DNA of 64,000 bases from Clostridia bacterium (lineage in GTDB: Bacteria; Bacillota_A; Clostridia; Christensenellales; Aristaeellaceae): contig JAFQEB010000054.1 in NCBI GenBank assembly GCA_017399225.1, positions 1 to 64,000 on the forward strand. Direction: 5' to 3'. The position numbers were made by a program, and so were the translations under genes. Below the pieces are notes generated by a model. It was not told where the DNA came from. It was given only the letters and a program-made list of their open reading frames with translations, and ran no database searches. Within the stretch, counting starts at the first letter, position 1, and each line of letters opens with the position of its first letter. Below are positions 1 to 11,630 of this stretch, one piece after another.

Positions 1-478
1 CATTGATAATCAACCCGCTCAGCGCAGGGCCGAAGATGACCGATACGCTGGAGATAAGCATGTACAGTGAAAATCCCTTGGCGACCCGATGGGGCGGAAA
101 ATCCGTCACGATGTAGGACAGCACTACCGGCGCCACGGCTGCACTGCCCACGCCCACGATGAACCGGGCGATCAGCATCACCGGCAGCGACGGCGCAAGG
201 GCCGCCAGCGCATTGCCCAGCGTATAGACGATGATGCCCGTCAGCAGCGTGACGCGTCGGCCCAGAACATCGCCCAGCTTGCCAAGGATCGGCGCAAAGG
301 CTGCGGTGGACATGGCCTGGGCCAGTGCCGTCCAGGTGGTGTTGTTGTAGGAAATCCCCAGATCCTGCACGAAGGCAGGCCCCAACACGGCGGAGAACCC
401 GCCGACAAGGCTGATCAGGAATGCTGCCAGCGCATAGGGGATGAACCCTTTCAGGTGCGATTTGCTTTGCTTCATCAT
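1..478 (-). CDS. MFS transporter, N-terminal part (runs off window edge)
   Basis: Only the first 159 codons are inside the window; the gene continues beyond base 1. The visible part begins MMKQSKSHLKGFIPYALAAF and contains about five hydrophobic segments. Around residues 65-75 it has the loop GKLGDVLGRR, which matches the MFS motif A between helices 2 and 3, and a later RFIVGVGSA segment typical of helix 4. It is therefore a proton- or ion-coupled efflux or uptake permease of the inner membrane; the substrate cannot be read. The start at 478 has an AGGAG Shine-Dalgarno sequence 5 bases upstream; a second ATG follows directly. It diverges from the desulfoferrodoxin gene, and the two share a 95-base intergenic region. 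Confidence 0.85.
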   Translation of the reverse strand, partial: MMKQSKSHLKGFIPYALAAFLISLVGGFSAVLGPAFVQDLGISYNNTTWTALAQAMSTAAFAPILGKLGDVLGRRVTLLTGIIVYTLGNALAALAPSLPVMLIARFIVGVGSAAVAPVVLSYIVTDFPPHRVAKGFSLYMLISSVSVIFGPALSGLIIN

Positions 479-491
479 GGACACTCCTTGC

Positions 492-505
492 AGCGATTCA
501 TCGCT
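492..505. promoter_or_regulatory. short palindrome between divergent genes
   Basis: AGCGAT-TC-ATCGCT is a perfect inverted repeat in the 95-base region between the MFS gene and the oxidative-stress operon. It could be an operator for either gene. It does not resemble the PerR or Fur consensus, so no regulator is assigned. Confidence 0.25.
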
Positions 506-573
506 ATGATGCCCGGATTTCAGTGTATTATTTACATCCCGGCGGACATACTGAATGCGAGGGAGGGATTCGT

Positions 574-948
574 ATGAAACAGAAATTCTATACCTGCCGA
601 CATTGTGGCAATATCCTGGCGATGATCCACGATGCGGGCGTGCCGGTGCAGTGCTGCGGCGAGAAGATGCACCGCCTGGAGCCCGGCACCACTGAGGCCT
701 CCGGTGAAAAGCATATGCCCGTATATACCCGGGAGGGCGATACGGTGCATGTGACGGTGGGTTCCGTGGAGCACCCCATGACGGAGGAGCATTACATCGA
801 GTGGGTGTGCCTGGAGGGCGAGCACGTCATCCAGTATGCTCACCTGAAACCCACGGACAAGCCCAAAGCAAAATTTGCCCTGTGCAAGGGCGATGAGGTG
901 CGGGAGGTTTACGCGTTCTGCAACCAGCACGATCTGTGGAAACATTAA
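574..948 (+). CDS. dfx: desulfoferrodoxin (superoxide reductase)
   Basis: A 124-residue class I desulfoferrodoxin that reduces superoxide to hydrogen peroxide without releasing oxygen, in the cytoplasm of anaerobes. The N-terminal rubredoxin-like iron site is visible as C8-x2-C11 and C27-C28. The C-terminal catalytic iron site shows the expected ligands: H48 in EKHMPV, H67 in EHPM, H73 in EEHYIEW, and C116 and H119 in CNQHDLWK. Length fits the family (about 125). The ATG at 574 is chosen over upstream in-frame codons because GGGAGGG lies just before it. AhpC follows 12 bases after the stop and would remove the peroxide this enzyme makes, so the three genes form a coherent detoxification operon. 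Confidence 0.95.
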   Translation: MKQKFYTCRHCGNILAMIHDAGVPVQCCGEKMHRLEPGTTEASGEKHMPVYTREGDTVHVTVGSVEHPMTEEHYIEWVCLEGEHVIQYAHLKPTDKPKAKFALCKGDEVREVYAFCNQHDLWKH

Positions 949-960
949 GGAGGGTAAAGC

Positions 961-1524
961 ATGTCTCTGATCAACAAGGAAGTATCCGATTTCAAGGTCT
1001 ATGCCTACCACGCCAACGACTTCAAGTTCGTTTCCAAGGAGGATATCCTCGGCAAGTGGAGCGTGTTCTTCTTCTATCCGGCAGACTTCACCTTCGTCTG
1101 CCCCACCGAGCTGGAAGATCTGGCGAACAAGTACGAGCAGTTCCGCAATGTGGGCTGCGAGGTCTACGCGGTGTCCACCGATACCCATTTCGTCCACAAG
1201 GCCTGGCACGATGCGTCCGAGCGCATCCGCAAGATCAGCTATCCCATGCTGGCAGACCCGACCCATGCCCTGTCCCGCGATTTCCAGGTGCTGATCGAAT
1301 CCGACGGCCTGGCGGAGCGCGGCACGTTTATTATCAACCCTGAGGGCAAGGTCGTGGGATATGAGGTCACGGCAGGCAACGTGGGCCGCAACGCGGAGGA
1401 GCTGTTCCGCAAGGTGCAGGCCTGCCAGTTCGTCCACGCCCACGGCGATCAGGTCTGCCCCGCCAACTGGACGCCCGGCGCAGAGACGCTCAAGCCCAGC
1501 CTGGATCTGGTGGGACAGCTGTGA
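961..1524 (+). CDS. ahpC: alkyl hydroperoxide reductase C (2-Cys peroxiredoxin)
   Basis: A 187-residue typical 2-Cys peroxiredoxin of the AhpC/Prx1 type that reduces hydrogen peroxide and organic hydroperoxides. The peroxidatic cysteine is C47 in DFTFVCPTE and the resolving cysteine is C166 in GDQVCPANW. The fold hallmark FYPADFTFVCP is complete and length matches E. coli AhpC (187). AAGGAGGG precedes the start. The stop overlaps the start of the reductase gene by one base (TGATG), which points to translational coupling with its likely electron donor. Confidence 0.97.
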   Translation: MSLINKEVSDFKVYAYHANDFKFVSKEDILGKWSVFFFYPADFTFVCPTELEDLANKYEQFRNVGCEVYAVSTDTHFVHKAWHDASERIRKISYPMLADPTHALSRDFQVLIESDGLAERGTFIINPEGKVVGYEVTAGNVGRNAEELFRKVQACQFVHAHGDQVCPANWTPGAETLKPSLDLVGQL

Positions 1525-3155
1525 TGACCGAAACGAAGAATCTCTACGATGTAATCATCATCGGCGGCGGGCCTGCGGGGCTCACCGCCGCCATCTATCT
1601 GGCCCGGGCGCGTTATCGTGTGCTGGTGCTGGAGAAGGAACAATTCGGCGGGCAGATCACCATCACCCACGAGGTGGTGAACTACCCCGGCATTGGTAAA
1701 ACCAGCGGCAAACAGCTGACTGAAACCATGCAGCAGCAGGCGGAAGCCTTCGGCGCGGAATTCCTGCTGGCGGAGGCGACGGGGCTTGATCTGACGGGCG
1801 ACGTCAAGACCGTCCGTACGGGGCGCGGTGATTTCCAATGCTTTGGCGTGCTGCTGGCGACCGGCGCGCACCCGCGGATGGTGGGCTTCAAGGGGGAAGC
1901 CGAGCACAAGGGCCGCGGCGTTGCCTACTGCGCCACCTGCGACGGCGAGTTTTTCACCGGCAAAGAGGTCTTCGTGGTGGGCGGCGGCTTTGCGGCGGCG
2001 GAAGAGAGCGTATTCCTGACCAAATTCGCCCGGCATGTGACGATTCTGATGCTCACGGAGGACTTCACCTGCGCCGAAGCAGCCGCTGAACCCGCCCGCA
2101 GGCACGAGAAGATCTCCATCCTGCCCACTACGGAATTGCTGGAGGTTGCCGGAGAAAACGGGCTGACCTACGCCCGCTGGCGCAATACCAAAACGGGTGA
2201 GGAAACGGAGTATCGCAGCAAAGACGGCGAATCCTTCGGTGTGTTCGTTTTTGCCGGGTATGAACCGGCAAGCGGCTTGGTGAAGGGCCTTGTGGAGCTG
2301 AATGAGAAGGGCTACATCCTGACCGACGGCTCGCTGAAAACCAACGTAGAAGGCGTGTATGCGGCGGGCGACGTGTGCATCAAGCCACTGCGTCAGGTGG
2401 TCACAGCCACCGGTGACGGCGCACTGGCTGCTACGGAGCTGGAGAAATACGCTGCTGCCATGCAGCGGAAGACCGGCTTGCAGCCGCAACAGCCAGCCCC
2501 AGCAGTCAAGGAGCTGCCTTCCGCACAGGAGGCAGGCGCAGTCCCCGACGGTAGCCTGTTCACCCCGGAAATGTGCCAGCAGCTGGAGACGGTGTTCAGC
2601 CGGCTGAATCGTCCGTTGCAGCTTACGCTGTATCTTGATGAGCGCCCCGTCTCCGCAGAGCTGAAGCGCTTCATGACAGAGCTGACCGGCATGACGGACA
2701 AGCTGACCATGCAAGTGGCGGAACGTTCCGCTTCTTCGCAGGAGGCTCCCTGCGTGCGCGTCTGTCTGCAGGATGGCACGCCTACCCGACTCGCCTTCCA
2801 CGGCGTCCCCGGTGGACATGAGTTCACTTCCTTTGTGCTGGGCCTGTATAATGCAGCAGGGCCTGGTCAGGCGCTGGATGAAGATACACGCCAGGCCATT
2901 GCTGCACTGAACAAACCGGTGGAGATGAAGGTGCTGGTGTCCCTTTCCTGCACCATGTGTCCGGATCTGGTCGTGGCAGCACAGCACATCGCAGCCCTCA
3001 ATCCCAATGTGACTGCGGAAGTGTATGATCTTGCCCATTTTGCGCAGCTGAAGGAGCGCTATCAGGTCATGAGTGTCCCCTGCCTTGTACTCAATGGGAA
3101 TCAGGTGACATTTGGCAAGAAGAATATCCAGCAGCTCTTGGCGCTGCTTTCTTAG
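1524..3155 (+). CDS. AhpF-like peroxiredoxin reductase with C-terminal thioredoxin-fold domain
   Basis: A 543-residue flavoprotein expected to pass electrons from NAD(P)H through FAD to AhpC. Residues about 8-310 form a thioredoxin-reductase module: FAD-binding GGGPAG near residue 14, redox pair C136-A-T-C139 followed by DG, a nucleotide-binding GGGFAAAEES segment and a final GDV motif. A linker rich in Ala, Pro and Gln follows. The last ~200 residues resemble the tandem thioredoxin-fold domain of AhpF, with C476-T-M-C479 and a cis-Pro-type SVPCLV. In enterobacterial AhpF that domain is N-terminal; here it is C-terminal. ATG 1524 is preferred; a GTG at 1521 is the alternative. Position directly behind ahpC supports the role. 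Confidence 0.88.
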   Translation: MTETKNLYDVIIIGGGPAGLTAAIYLARARYRVLVLEKEQFGGQITITHEVVNYPGIGKTSGKQLTETMQQQAEAFGAEFLLAEATGLDLTGDVKTVRTGRGDFQCFGVLLATGAHPRMVGFKGEAEHKGRGVAYCATCDGEFFTGKEVFVVGGGFAAAEESVFLTKFARHVTILMLTEDFTCAEAAAEPARRHEKISILPTTELLEVAGENGLTYARWRNTKTGEETEYRSKDGESFGVFVFAGYEPASGLVKGLVELNEKGYILTDGSLKTNVEGVYAAGDVCIKPLRQVVTATGDGALAATELEKYAAAMQRKTGLQPQQPAPAVKELPSAQEAGAVPDGSLFTPEMCQQLETVFSRLNRPLQLTLYLDERPVSAELKRFMTELTGMTDKLTMQVAERSASSQEAPCVRVCLQDGTPTRLAFHGVPGGHEFTSFVLGLYNAAGPGQALDEDTRQAIAALNKPVEMKVLVSLSCTMCPDLVVAAQHIAALNPNVTAEVYDLAHFAQLKERYQVMSVPCLVLNGNQVTFGKKNIQQLLALLS

Positions 3156-3193
3156 CATAGACTCTATGCATCAGGTCATATCTTCATAGAAAA

Positions 3194-3220
3194 GGGGCTG
3201 CTGCGTCATGCAACAGCCCC
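3194..3220 (-). terminator. Rho-independent terminator after the kinase-like gene
   Basis: The GC-rich stem GGGGCTG...CAGCCCC, extended by further pairs, lies just beyond the stop of the minus-strand gene. On that strand it is followed by TTTTCTAT. It may also stop the convergent ahpF-like transcript. Confidence 0.75.
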
Positions 3221-3229
3221 GATATTCAT

Positions 3230-3985
3230 TTACTGCCAGTCAACAACGCCAACCCAGGATAGCAGGAACTCGCGCTCATGGGCGTTGCCCTTGACGGACT
3301 GGGACGCCGCGACAATGGGCATCCACTTCTGCACGTACTGGCGGGCGGTGTCGCTCTTGCGGCAGAAGAGGGAGAGGTACTTCGAAGCCATGTCCTCGTT
3401 GCCAGCCAGGCAGAAGAGGAGGTAGGTGCGGGCCGCGTCAGCAGAGGCGTTACCCTGCGTGGCGTGGGACCAGTCCAGGATGTAGGGTGTGCCGTCCTCG
3501 GTGATGATGATGTTGGACGGATTGAAATCGCCATGGCACACCTTGTTGTGCTTGGGCATGCCCTCCAGACGGGTATGCAGATCGTAGCGGGTGGTGGCAT
3601 CCAGCTGCGCCTGGCTGATCTTGCGGTTCATCTTGTCCTTCAGCTTGCTCAGCATCGGGCAGGTCATGGAGTGCATCTTCAGCTGCAGATCAACCAGCAG
3701 CTCCAGATACTCCTCCGTATGCTCACCTTCGGTGTCCTCCTGGATCATCTGCGCGAGGGTCTTTCCCTGGATGAACTCAGACACAATCGCCCACTTGCCA
3801 TCCACGGTCGTGACGGCCAGAACGCGCGGGATGTTCAGCCCCGTCTCCTCAATGCGCGCCTGGTTCAGCGCCTCGTTCAGGACGTCAGCCTTGGAATACT
3901 CCTCATCAAACACCTTGATGCACTTGTCGCCATCACGATAGATGGTCTTGTTCTTCCGCTGCGCAATCACATTGTCCAGATTCAT
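3230..3985 (-). CDS. aminoglycoside-phosphotransferase-fold kinase of unknown substrate
   Basis: A 251-residue protein with the APH/choline-kinase fold. The catalytic loop CHGDFNPSN (near residue 153) supplies the Asp and Asn, and the metal-binding equivalent of DFG is ILDWSHA about 17 residues later. An N-terminal lobe segment ending in KCIKVF probably carries the ATP-binding lysine. Family members phosphorylate aminoglycosides, choline, homoserine or sugars; nothing here fixes the substrate, and a resistance role is not supported. The start has GGGAGG about 8 bases upstream and lies only 18 bases after the stop of adhE, so both are probably on one transcript. Confidence 0.8.
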   Translation of the reverse strand: MNLDNVIAQRKNKTIYRDGDKCIKVFDEEYSKADVLNEALNQARIEETGLNIPRVLAVTTVDGKWAIVSEFIQGKTLAQMIQEDTEGEHTEEYLELLVDLQLKMHSMTCPMLSKLKDKMNRKISQAQLDATTRYDLHTRLEGMPKHNKVCHGDFNPSNIIITEDGTPYILDWSHATQGNASADAARTYLLFCLAGNEDMASKYLSLFCRKSDTARQYVQKWMPIVAASQSVKGNAHEREFLLSWVGVVDWQ

Positions 3986-4003
3986 TATTGTTACCTCCCT
4001 CTC

Positions 4004-6706
4004 TTAAGCCATGCGGCCCTTGTTGTACGTAACCTTCACGGGATCAGCCTGCACATCAGAGGGCAGATCCTTCTCGCTGGGGGTGGGCAGCTCCTCGAAG
4101 TGCTTACCGTAGTAAGCATTCAGATACATCTGCTTGATCTCGCTCATCAGCGGATAGCGGGGATTCGCGCCGGTGCACTGGTCGTCGAAGGCCTGCTCGA
4201 CCATCTCGTCCAGCTGCGCCAGGAACGTGGCCTCGTCAATGCCATACTCGGCGATGGTGTCCTTGATGCCGACCTTGTGCTTCAGGTCGTTGATCATGGC
4301 AATCAGGCCCTCCAGCTTCTCCTCGTCAGAGTCGCCCTTCACGCCCAGGTAATCCGCCACCTCGGCGTAGCGGCTGAGAGTGTGGGGATGATCGTACTGG
4401 GAGAAGGTGCCCATCTTGGCGGGCGCCTCGGCGGCGTTGAAACGCAGGACTTCCTCGATCATCAGCGCGTTGGCAACGCCATGGGGCAGGTGGTGGAAGG
4501 CACCCAGCTTGTGCGCCATAGAGTGACACACGCCCAGGAAGGCGTTAGCGAAGGCCATACCAGCCATGGTGGCGGCGTTGGCCATCTTCTCGCGGGCCTC
4601 GACGTCGGTCTGGCCGTTCTCGTAGGCGCGGGGCAGGTACTGGAAGATGGTCTTCAGTGCCTTCAGCGCCAGGCCATCGGTGTAATCGGTGGCCAGCATG
4701 GCGGCATAGGCTTCCAGCGCATGAGTGACAGCATCGATGCCGGAGGCAGCAGTCAGGCCACGGGGGGCGGACATGTGGAAGTCGGTGTCGATGATGGCCA
4801 TGTTAGGCAGCAGCTGGTAGTCCGCCAGGGGGTACTTCACGCCGGTGGTTTCATCGGTGATGACGGCGAAGGGGGTCACCTCGGAGCCAGTGCCGGCAGA
4901 GGTGGGAATGGCGATGAAGTAGGCCTTCTCACCCATCTTGGGGAAGGTGTACACGCGCTTGCGGATGTCGATGAAGCGCATGGCCATGTCCATGAAGTCG
5001 GCTTCGGGATGCTCATACAGCACCCACATGATCTTGGCCGCGTCCATCGCGGAGCCGCCGCCCAGGGCGATGATGGTGTCGGGCTTGAAGGCCGCCATCT
5101 GGGCTGCGCCTTCCTTGGCGGAAGCCAGCGTGGGATCAGGCTGCACATCGAAGAAGGTGGTGTGCACGATACCCATCTCGTCCAGCTTATCGGTGATGGC
5201 CTTGGTGTAGCCATTCTGGTAGAGGAAGTTATCGGTGACGATGAAGGCGCGCTTCTTGCCCATCACAGTCCTCAGCTCGTCCAGAGCCACGGGCAGGCAG
5301 CCCTTCTTGATGTAGATCTTCTCAGGGGTACGGAACCAGAGCATATTCTCCCTTCTTTCAGCCACAGTCTTGATGTTGATCAGGTGCTTCACGCCCACGT
5401 TCTCGGAAACGGAGTTGCCGCCCCAGGAGCCGCAGCCCAGCGTGAGGGAGGGAGCCAGCTTGAAGTTGTACAGGTCGCCGATGCCGCCCTGAGCCGCAGG
5501 CGTGTTGACAAGCACGCGGCAGGTCTTCATGCGGGCGGAGAAGGCGCTCATCTTGGCCTGCTGGGTCTGGGTGTCAATGTAGATGGAAGAGGTGTGGCCA
5601 TAGCCGCCGTCCGCGACCAGCTGCGCAGCCTTATCCAGCGCATCCTCGAAGGAGGTCGCCTTGTACATCGCCAGCACGGGAGACAACTTCTCATGGGCGA
5701 ATTCCTCGCTCAGATCAACACTCTCGACCTCGCCGATGAGGATCTTGGTACCGGCCGGAACGGTGACGCCTGCCAGCTGGGCAATGCGCGCAGCCGTCTG
5801 ACCGACAATCTTCGCATTCAGAGCACCGTTGATGATGATCGTCTTGCGAACCTTCTCGGTCTCAGCAGGATTGAGGAAGTAGCAGCCACGGGCAGCAAAC
5901 TCGGTCTTCACCGCATCGTAGATGCTCTCCATGACGATTACGCTCTGCTCGGAAGCGCAGATCATGCCGTTATCGAAGGTCTTGGAGTGGATGATGGAGG
6001 AAACAGCCAGCAGGATATCCGCGCTGTCGTCGATGATGGCCGGGGTGTTGCCAGCGCCGACGCCCAGGGCAGGCTTACCAGAGGAGTACGCTGCCTTCAC
6101 CATGCCAGGGCCACCGGTGGCCAGAATGATGTCAGCCTCGCGCATGACGGTATTGGTCATCTCCAGAGAGGGCACATCGATCCAGTTGATGATACCTTCG
6201 GGAGCACCGGCAGCGACCGCAGCTTCCAGGATCAGTTTGGCAGCGGCAATGGTGCTGTTCTTAGCGCGGGGATGTGGGCTGATGATGATGGCGTTGCGGG
6301 TCTTCAGGGCGATCAGGCACTTGAAGATCGCGGTGGACGTGGGGTTGGTGGTGGGGATGACAGCGGCGATCACGCCGATGGGCTCGGCGATCTTCTGGAC
6401 GCCGTAAGCCTTGTCCTCCTCGATCACGCCGCAGGTCTTGGTGTCCTTGTAGGCGTTGTAGATATACTCGGCAGCGTAGTTGTTCTTGATGACCTTGTCT
6501 TCCACCACGCCCATGCCGGTCTCCTCCACGGCCATCTTGGCCAGCGGGATGCGGGCCTTGTTGGCAGCAGTCGCAGCAGCCTTGAAGATGCGGTCAACCT
6601 GCTCCTGGGTGAAGGTTGCAAACTCCTGCTGAGCTTTCCGGGTGGCATTGATGGCCGCCAGCAGGGTATCAACATTGTCAATCATCGTGCGATCCTGCGT
6701 ATTCAT
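4004..6706 (-). CDS. adhE: bifunctional acetaldehyde-CoA/alcohol dehydrogenase
   Basis: A 900-residue AdhE that converts acetyl-CoA to acetaldehyde and then ethanol, regenerating two NAD+. The N-terminal half is an acylating aldehyde dehydrogenase: nucleotide-binding GVGAGNTPAIID and catalytic Cys in FDNGMICASEQ (about residue 255). The C-terminal half is an iron-dependent alcohol dehydrogenase: GGGSAMDAAK, DAVTHALEAY and the iron-ligand region MAHKLGAFHHLPHG. Length is normal for AdhE (860-900). The start at 6706 has GGAGG 9 bases upstream; an ATG seven codons later is an alternative. A Rex-like operator lies 39 bases upstream, so NADH-dependent derepression is expected. A kinase-like gene follows closely. 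Confidence 0.97.
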   Translation of the reverse strand: MNTQDRTMIDNVDTLLAAINATRKAQQEFATFTQEQVDRIFKAAATAANKARIPLAKMAVEETGMGVVEDKVIKNNYAAEYIYNAYKDTKTCGVIEEDKAYGVQKIAEPIGVIAAVIPTTNPTSTAIFKCLIALKTRNAIIISPHPRAKNSTIAAAKLILEAAVAAGAPEGIINWIDVPSLEMTNTVMREADIILATGGPGMVKAAYSSGKPALGVGAGNTPAIIDDSADILLAVSSIIHSKTFDNGMICASEQSVIVMESIYDAVKTEFAARGCYFLNPAETEKVRKTIIINGALNAKIVGQTAARIAQLAGVTVPAGTKILIGEVESVDLSEEFAHEKLSPVLAMYKATSFEDALDKAAQLVADGGYGHTSSIYIDTQTQQAKMSAFSARMKTCRVLVNTPAAQGGIGDLYNFKLAPSLTLGCGSWGGNSVSENVGVKHLINIKTVAERRENMLWFRTPEKIYIKKGCLPVALDELRTVMGKKRAFIVTDNFLYQNGYTKAITDKLDEMGIVHTTFFDVQPDPTLASAKEGAAQMAAFKPDTIIALGGGSAMDAAKIMWVLYEHPEADFMDMAMRFIDIRKRVYTFPKMGEKAYFIAIPTSAGTGSEVTPFAVITDETTGVKYPLADYQLLPNMAIIDTDFHMSAPRGLTAASGIDAVTHALEAYAAMLATDYTDGLALKALKTIFQYLPRAYENGQTDVEAREKMANAATMAGMAFANAFLGVCHSMAHKLGAFHHLPHGVANALMIEEVLRFNAAEAPAKMGTFSQYDHPHTLSRYAEVADYLGVKGDSDEEKLEGLIAMINDLKHKVGIKDTIAEYGIDEATFLAQLDEMVEQAFDDQCTGANPRYPLMSEIKQMYLNAYYGKHFEELPTPSEKDLPSDVQADPVKVTYNKGRMA

Positions 6707-6744
6707 ACCGATGAACCTCCATTCTATCTATGACAATCCTTCGA

Positions 6745-6762
6745 TTGTTAAGCAATTAACGA
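6745..6762. promoter_or_regulatory. Rex-type redox operator upstream of adhE
   Basis: TTGTTAA-GCAA-TTAACGA matches the clostridial Rex consensus TTGTTAA-N4-TTAACAA with one mismatch. It sits 39 bases upstream of the adhE start. Rex represses fermentative genes when NADH is low, and adhE is a standard target. Confidence 0.75.
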
Positions 6763-6782
6763 AGTTTTTTCGACAATTTAAT

Positions 6783-6840
6783 AGCGATGGCGGCAAAAGC
6801 CGCAGCAGGTCAATCCATCAGGACTTCTGACGCCATCGCT
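6783..6840 (-). other. structured intergenic element between the permease gene and adhE
   Basis: The ends AGCGATGGCG and CGCCATCGCT form a perfect 10-bp stem. Inside it are two smaller hairpins, CGGC-AAAA-GCCG and one closed by TCAG/CTGA, giving a three-way-junction shape. On the minus strand it is followed by an AT-rich ATTAAATT stretch. It could be a terminator for the lac transcript or a leader structure ahead of adhE. Confidence 0.4.
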
Positions 6841-6876
6841 TAGGGTCTACCGGGTCTCTATCCCCGAGGGGAAAGC

Positions 6877-6902
6877 GTCCCTCCCCCTCACAGAGGAGGG
6901 AC
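6877..6902 (-). terminator. hairpin just after the lactose permease gene
   Basis: GTCCCTCC/GGAGGGAC is a perfect 8-bp stem with a 10-base loop, 9 bases beyond the stop of the permease gene. The U-rich tail is weak (GCTTTCCCC), so termination is probable but not certain. Confidence 0.45.
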
Positions 6903-6910
6903 ACTGGATT

Positions 6911-8284
6911 TTAGGCCTTCAGAGCAGCCTCTTCCTTGATCTTCGCATTTGCCTTCTCAACGTTCAGCTTGGTCAGCAGGAAGGTGACCAGGCCGCAGAA
7001 GATGGCAGGCAGCCACAGGTACATGATGTTCAGCATGGTGAGCACGGATTCGGGCTGAGTAGCAACGCCGCCCTCAATGAAGCCGGCGGCAGCCAGCAGC
7101 CAACCGGAGATTGCAGTACCCAGACCGCCGCCGATCTTGACGCCCAGAGAAGTACAGGAGTACATGGTGCCATCGATCCGCTTGCCGGTGGTCAGGTAGG
7201 TGTAGTCAGAAGCAGAGGCGATAACCGCATTCAGGTCGCCCTGCAGGGGGCACATACCCAGAGAAGCGATGGCGGTAAAGACCAGCATCATGGGGACACT
7301 GCCAATGTAAGCACCCACAATCACCAGAATTCTTGCGATGGTCGCCAGAGCGTAGCCGGTGTAGTTGATCTTGTACATGCCGCCCAGCTTTGCAACGACA
7401 GTGGGCACCAGGAGCAGGCCGATGATCATGGGGATGTTCAGCGCGGTGGCGAACTTACCCAGCAGATTTGCATCCTTCAGGACGTAGGTCATGTAGAAAG
7501 TGCCGACACCGGTGAAGGCGGTGTACAGCTGAGTCAGCAGGTAAACGCCCAGGATCAGCAGGTAGAACTTGTTCTTGATCAGCAGGCTGGCAGCTTCGCG
7601 CAGGGTATACTTTTCTTCGGGGGCGGCAGCTTCCTTCTTGGTCTCATTCTCATCTTCCGGCAGTTCCTTCAAAGACAGAACGGAGATGGTGTTGGAGATG
7701 ATACCGATGATGACGTAGATCAGAGCCACGATCCGCCATGCGGCAGCGTCATTGCCAAAGTGGGCAACAAGGCCGAAGGTGACAGCCTGGATGATGGTGC
7801 TGGTGGTGAAGGCAAAGACGAAACGCAGGGAACCCAGCTGAACGCGCTCGTTTTCATTGCGGGTAACCAGAGCAGTCAGCGCGGAGTACGCGATGTTATT
7901 GGCGGTGTAGAAACCGGCATTCAGCATCACGTAGAAGATGAAGAAGAATGCATACTGTGCAACCTTGCCCCAGGTGGTGGGAATGGCAAAGATTGCGAAC
8001 AGGCAGACACCGCAGCCCAGATAAGGCCAAAGCATCCAGGGGCGGGCCTTACCCATCTTGGTGTGGGTTTTGTCAATGAGGGAGCCAAAGATCACGTCGG
8101 AGATGCCGTCGAAGATCTTCGCAACGGCCATCAGGGTACCGACGATACCAGTGTTCAGGCCGATGGTATCGCTCAGGTAGATCATGACGAAGAAGGTCAG
8201 GAATGCGTAGACCACATTGCCGGCAATGTCACCGGAGCCGTAGCCGATCTTGTTGTACCACTTCAGGTAAGTCTTCTGATTCAT
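6911..8284 (-). CDS. GPH-family sugar:cation symporter, probable lactose permease
   Basis: A 457-residue membrane protein with about 12 hydrophobic helices, of the glycoside-pentoside-hexuronide:cation symporter family (MelB/LacS type). The family signature FDGISDVIFGSLIDKT near residue 60 carries the paired Asp residues used for cation coupling, followed by GKARPWM. There is no C-terminal IIA domain as in streptococcal LacS. The start at 8284 (MNQKTYLKWYNKIGYGSGD) is chosen because AGGAG lies 7 bases upstream; longer in-frame versions overlap the lacZ stop. It lies 22 bases downstream of lacZ on the same strand, so lactose or another galactoside is the likely substrate. Confidence 0.9.
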   Translation of the reverse strand: MNQKTYLKWYNKIGYGSGDIAGNVVYAFLTFFVMIYLSDTIGLNTGIVGTLMAVAKIFDGISDVIFGSLIDKTHTKMGKARPWMLWPYLGCGVCLFAIFAIPTTWGKVAQYAFFFIFYVMLNAGFYTANNIAYSALTALVTRNENERVQLGSLRFVFAFTTSTIIQAVTFGLVAHFGNDAAAWRIVALIYVIIGIISNTISVLSLKELPEDENETKKEAAAPEEKYTLREAASLLIKNKFYLLILGVYLLTQLYTAFTGVGTFYMTYVLKDANLLGKFATALNIPMIIGLLLVPTVVAKLGGMYKINYTGYALATIARILVIVGAYIGSVPMMLVFTAIASLGMCPLQGDLNAVIASASDYTYLTTGKRIDGTMYSCTSLGVKIGGGLGTAISGWLLAAAGFIEGGVATQPESVLTMLNIMYLWLPAIFCGLVTFLLTKLNVEKANAKIKEEAALKA

Positions 8285-8306
8285 GGTATTTCTCCTCTCT
8301 GTCTGC

Positions 8307-11399
<3,093 letters not shown>

Positions 11400-11480
11400 C
11401 TAAGTCGTTTCCGCCTTGCGGGCTGTTCTTTAACTGTCTGTATTTTATCAATCTTTTACCTGAAAAAGCTATAAACTCAT

Positions 11481-11500
11481 TTGCACAAAACATGCACTAT
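11481..11500. promoter_or_regulatory. additional operator-like box close to lacZ promoter
   Basis: TTGCACAAAA followed by CATGCACTAT contains the same TGCACAAA core as the array at 11631-11707, plus a partial second copy. It lies about 100 bases upstream of the lacZ start, a plausible position for an activator touching RNA polymerase. A weak -10-like TAAAAT lies between it and lacZ. Confidence 0.4.
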
Positions 11501-11630
11501 CTTGTACATTTCACGTATTTTCACTATTTTTCGGCAGAAATCTCCGTCAATACGAGTTGTGTTTGTGTCATTATTGGCCATTACCGCGCCATTTAGGCCG
11601 AATTACTCAACTTTTTCACATACTTGGTCA

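Noticed and set aside
3230..3985. Aminoglycoside resistance gene
   Set aside because: Only the general kinase fold is shared; context with adhE and the lack of specific resistance-enzyme motifs argue against it.
3278..6733. A 1151-codon open frame on the plus strand opposite adhE
   Set aside because: It is a GC-codon-bias shadow: low-complexity His/Val/Leu/Gly composition, no domain, and adhE on the other strand is unmistakable.
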